Assembly (NCBI GenBank): GCA_019416455.1
Contig: DXXG01000003.1
Span: 1 to 7,267 of the forward strand
Source: Clostridiales bacterium
GTDB taxonomy: Bacteria > Bacillota > Clostridia > Oscillospirales > Acutalibacteraceae
Reading direction: 5' to 3'
DNA: 7,267 nt
The stretch's first letter is position 1; each line of letters starts with the position of its first letter. This document shows, one piece after another, positions 5,795 to 7,267 of this stretch. Position numbers and translations under genes: made by a program. The notes beneath the pieces are model-generated. The model saw only the letters and a list, made by a program, of their open reading frames with translations, had not been told where the DNA came from and did no database searches.

Positions 5795-6856
5795 TCATAC
5801 GATTTCACCCGTAACAGCATTTACAGCAAAAGTCACATTGCTTATAGTTCCTTCCTGGTCGACTCTCTCCAGCCCAAACATCCAGATCGGCGTCAACGCG
5901 AATCCGCCATCATTGGGGAGATGGGCATACGCCAGGTTGATCATCTGTACAGTAAGGGACTGAGCATCCGACAGAGCTCTGCTGAGAACGGCCATGCCTT
6001 CCTTGCTCAGAATGTCTAAAGCGTCTTCCAGTTTGATAACTTCCACTTCTTTTTTGGTTGCATCATCGATTTGCGAGGAGCGGAAATTGAGCAGCAACAA
6101 CTTTCCATCCTCTCCGATACAGGCACGGACTTCTTCATAGGGAGGGACCTCCTCCAAAGAGGATGGCTGTACACCGGAATTTACGATCGGAAGTCCCTCT
6201 ATGACAGGCTGGCATACGATGTCATAAAAATACCCAGTTTCCTCATTCCCATACTTGGCGCAGAGTGCCGGGACAAAATGGGAAACACCTATATCTGCTA
6301 GAATGGATTCCAACTGTTCAACGTATGGATTGTCCAGATCTTCATCTGCAACAAAATTCTCCATGGTGGTGTCCAGTTCCACAGACTCGGTTGTCCGATA
6401 ACTGGTATGTTTGATATCCGGATTGAAGCTCAAAACTCCGTGATCGTTGCTGTAGTTATTTCCACCATTTGCGTTGGCCTCTACACTGTACTCCCCATCC
6501 AACAGCCGATCTGCCATCTTTTTCTGGAAACTTTCATCAGCAATATCAAAATCAGCCGACTTCCAGATGTAAATTTTTTCCTGCGTTACAGGGACTACTT
6601 GTGCATCCAGAATCAACGATAAATTTCCTTGTTCATAAACGTCCACAACGGTCTCCGGCATCTGGGACAGATGGCTGTTGTCGACTGTTTTGGGAGATTC
6701 CGATGCCTCTGCGGACACATAGGAAGAGGAAGATGCCTCATTCAAGGTTAAAAAGCTCTCCCGGTCAGCAAAGTCTGGCGGTGTGCCACAGGAGGCTAAC
6801 ACAAGGAGCGATAAACATATCGTGATAAGATGCGTTGCTTTTTTTAACCGGGGCAT
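5795..6856 (-). CDS. Secreted lipoprotein with a PepSY/YycI-like C-terminal repeat, first gene of the ABC operon
   Basis: A 353-aa lipoprotein. It has a basic start (MPRLKK), a hydrophobic signal and the lipobox LASC with the lipidated Cys at 23, then a Ser-rich linker (about 38-60). It is therefore anchored on the outer face of the membrane. The mature part has a stretch like NLSLILDAQV then KIYIWKSADFD, and a C-terminal end LTPIWMFGLE followed by VTFAVNAVTGEIV. That ending resembles the PepSY/YycI fold, in which a domain ends with a strand and an NAxTGEI motif. Similar uncharacterised lipoproteins (DUF6034-like, from memory) occur in Clostridia beside ABC and two-component genes. ATG 6856 is preceded by GGAAGG 10 nt upstream. 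A role as substrate-binding, immunity or signal-modulating protein is inferred from its place at the head of the permease operon. Confidence 0.85.
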   Translation of the reverse strand: MPRLKKATHLITICLSLLVLASCGTPPDFADRESFLTLNEASSSSYVSAEASESPKTVDNSHLSQMPETVVDVYEQGNLSLILDAQVVPVTQEKIYIWKSADFDIADESFQKKMADRLLDGEYSVEANANGGNNYSNDHGVLSFNPDIKHTSYRTTESVELDTTMENFVADEDLDNPYVEQLESILADIGVSHFVPALCAKYGNEETGYFYDIVCQPVIEGLPIVNSGVQPSSLEEVPPYEEVRACIGEDGKLLLLNFRSSQIDDATKKEVEVIKLEDALDILSKEGMAVLSRALSDAQSLTVQMINLAYAHLPNDGGFALTPIWMFGLERVDQEGTISNVTFAVNAVTGEIV

Positions 6857-6886
6857 TTAAAAAGTCCTTCCTTTCACTATGATAAA

Positions 6887-6915
6887 AATACAAGGTTACT
6901 TTCCTTGCTTGTAAA
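6887..6915 (-). promoter_or_regulatory. Proximal promoter of the lipoprotein-ABC operon
   Basis: Minus-strand TTTACA (6910-6915), a 17-base spacer and TGTATT (6887-6892) place transcription start near 6880, giving a leader of about 24 nt with the GGAAGG ribosome binding site. The -10 end overlaps one arm of the inverted repeat at 6891-6946, so a regulator bound there would affect polymerase binding. Confidence 0.5.
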
Positions 6916-6946
6916 GTGGTCATCTTTGGCTCTAAGTATAACCTTG
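6891..6946. promoter_or_regulatory. Inverted repeat spanning the operon promoters, possible operator
   Basis: CAAGGTTACTT (6891-6901) and AAGTATAACCTTG (6934-6946) are inverted copies that differ only by a two-base insertion. They are spaced by 32 bases and overlap the -10 boxes of both candidate promoters. Paired half-sites across a promoter suggest a dimeric or looping regulator, possibly the kinase's missing partner. They do not obviously match the LytTR consensus, so the regulator is unknown. Confidence 0.4.
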
Positions 6947-6962
6947 TTCCTTGATACTTCAA
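6935..6962 (-). promoter_or_regulatory. Distal promoter candidate of the lipoprotein-ABC operon
   Basis: Minus-strand TTGAAG (6957-6962), a 16-base spacer and TATACT (6935-6940) form a good sigma-A-type promoter immediately downstream of the kinase terminator. Its -10 box lies inside the other arm of the inverted repeat at 6891-6946. Which of the two promoters is used cannot be told from sequence. Confidence 0.5.
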
Positions 6963-6982
6963 TAGCTTTGGAATGAAACGAC

Positions 6983-7018
6983 AAAAAACCGTCAGTTTTG
7001 GGCACAAAACTGACGGTT
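6983..7018 (-). terminator. Strong rho-independent terminator after the sensor kinase
   Basis: AACCGTCAGTTTTG (6987-7000) and its exact complement CAAAACTGACGGTT (7005-7018) form a perfect 14-bp stem with a 4-base loop. On the minus strand it runs straight into TTTTTT (6983-6988). It lies 30 bases past the kinase stop and insulates the following lipoprotein operon. On the plus strand no T-run follows. Confidence 0.92.
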
Positions 7019-7047
7019 CAACTATTTATTGCTGTTATCTCAGCTTT

Positions 7048-7267
7048 TCACAGTCCGTTCTTTTCATGGTCTGCCCCTGTGGTCGGGAAAGATACCAAAA
7101 CATGAAAGACTTGGGGACTCTGCGTACTGTAAAATTCGATTTGTCCCCCATACTTTTTCAGCATTCTTTTCACGCTTTGCAGACCCACACCGTGGAGGTC
7201 CTTGTCTTGTTTCTGTGTAATAAACTGGCCCTCTCCATCTTCTATCGGAAGATGATCACAGGCGTTA
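7048..7267 (-). CDS. AgrC-type GHKL sensor histidine kinase, C-terminal part
   Basis: The same gene as the kinase at the left edge, seen across the circular junction. It encodes the end of the ATPase domain: the G-box motif HGVGLQSV at 7171-7194, then RMLKKYGGQIEFY and a short hydrophilic tail ending DHEKNGL before TGA at 7048-7050. The frame agrees exactly with the left-edge fragment, since codon phase is conserved when 7126 is subtracted. A strong minus-strand terminator begins 30 bases downstream, so the kinase is the last gene of its transcript. No response regulator follows it. Residues encoded by 7127-7267 duplicate those at 1-141. Confidence 0.93.
   Translation of the reverse strand, partial: NACDHLPIEDGEGQFITQKQDKDLHGVGLQSVKRMLKKYGGQIEFYSTQSPQVFHVLVSFPTTGADHEKNGL
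7127..7267. repeat. Terminal direct repeat, right copy (circular overlap)
   Basis: Identical to 1-141. In this copy the kinase reading frame continues leftwards, without a break, through a natural C-terminus to a TGA at 7048-7050. This shows that joining the two ends reconstructs an intact 3' gene end. The unit length implied by merging the copies is 7126 bp. Confidence 0.95.

Noticed and set aside
1..7267. Long terminal repeats of a mobile element
   Set aside because: The repeats lie exactly at the sequence ends, sit inside one continuous coding frame and enclose no transposase or integrase, so an assembly overlap explains them better.

Overview
The window looks like a stretch of a Firmicutes genome, probably a gut-type member of the Clostridia. 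The signs are AGGAGG-type ribosome binding sites, a moderate GC content, a lipoprotein with a classical lipobox, an AgrC/GHKL-type sensor kinase, and a BcrA/LanF-like ABC ATPase with several small ABC-2-type permeases. All convincing genes lie on the minus strand. The taxonomic call is inference.

The first 141 bases (1-141) are identical to the last 141 (7127-7267). The sensor kinase gene that runs off the left edge continues in the same frame from the right-hand copy to a proper stop at 7048. The sequence is therefore best read as a circular 7126-bp assembly unit written linearly with a 141-base overlap. No replication, mobilisation, integrase or transposase gene is visible. A true circle would have to replicate by unseen means, be an excised circle, or represent a tandemly repeated chromosomal unit collapsed by the assembler.

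Layout, following minus-strand transcription. Region 6983-6857 holds two candidate tandem promoters and an inverted repeat. The operon 6856-2746 follows: a lipoprotein, three consecutive small membrane proteins that look like ABC-2 permease subunits, and an ABC ATPase. These genes overlap or are spaced by about 11 nt. A hairpin plus T-run (2686-2709) follows the ATPase. A separate polytopic membrane protein, probably GT-C-like, occupies 2669-1431. A strong promoter overlaps its stop codon and opens a 212-bp AT-rich leader (1219-1430) with palindromes and unused ribosome binding sites. The leader runs into a short ORF with a TTG start, which continues out of frame into the sensor kinase gene. 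The kinase (about 390 codons across the circle) ends at 7048 and is followed by a strong terminator at 6983-7018.

Functional reading: the ATPase has glutamate where most ABC ATPases have the Q-loop glutamine, as in lantibiotic-immunity (LanF) and bacitracin-resistance (BcrA) ATPases. With its permeases, a secreted lipoprotein and a peptide-sensor-type kinase, the locus resembles a membrane-protection or peptide-export system controlled by a two-component sensor. The cognate response regulator is absent and the kinase lacks its N-terminal membrane segments. The short ORF upstream appears cut at the same place (about 1075-1097), which is therefore the likely recombination junction that closed the circle or joined tandem copies.
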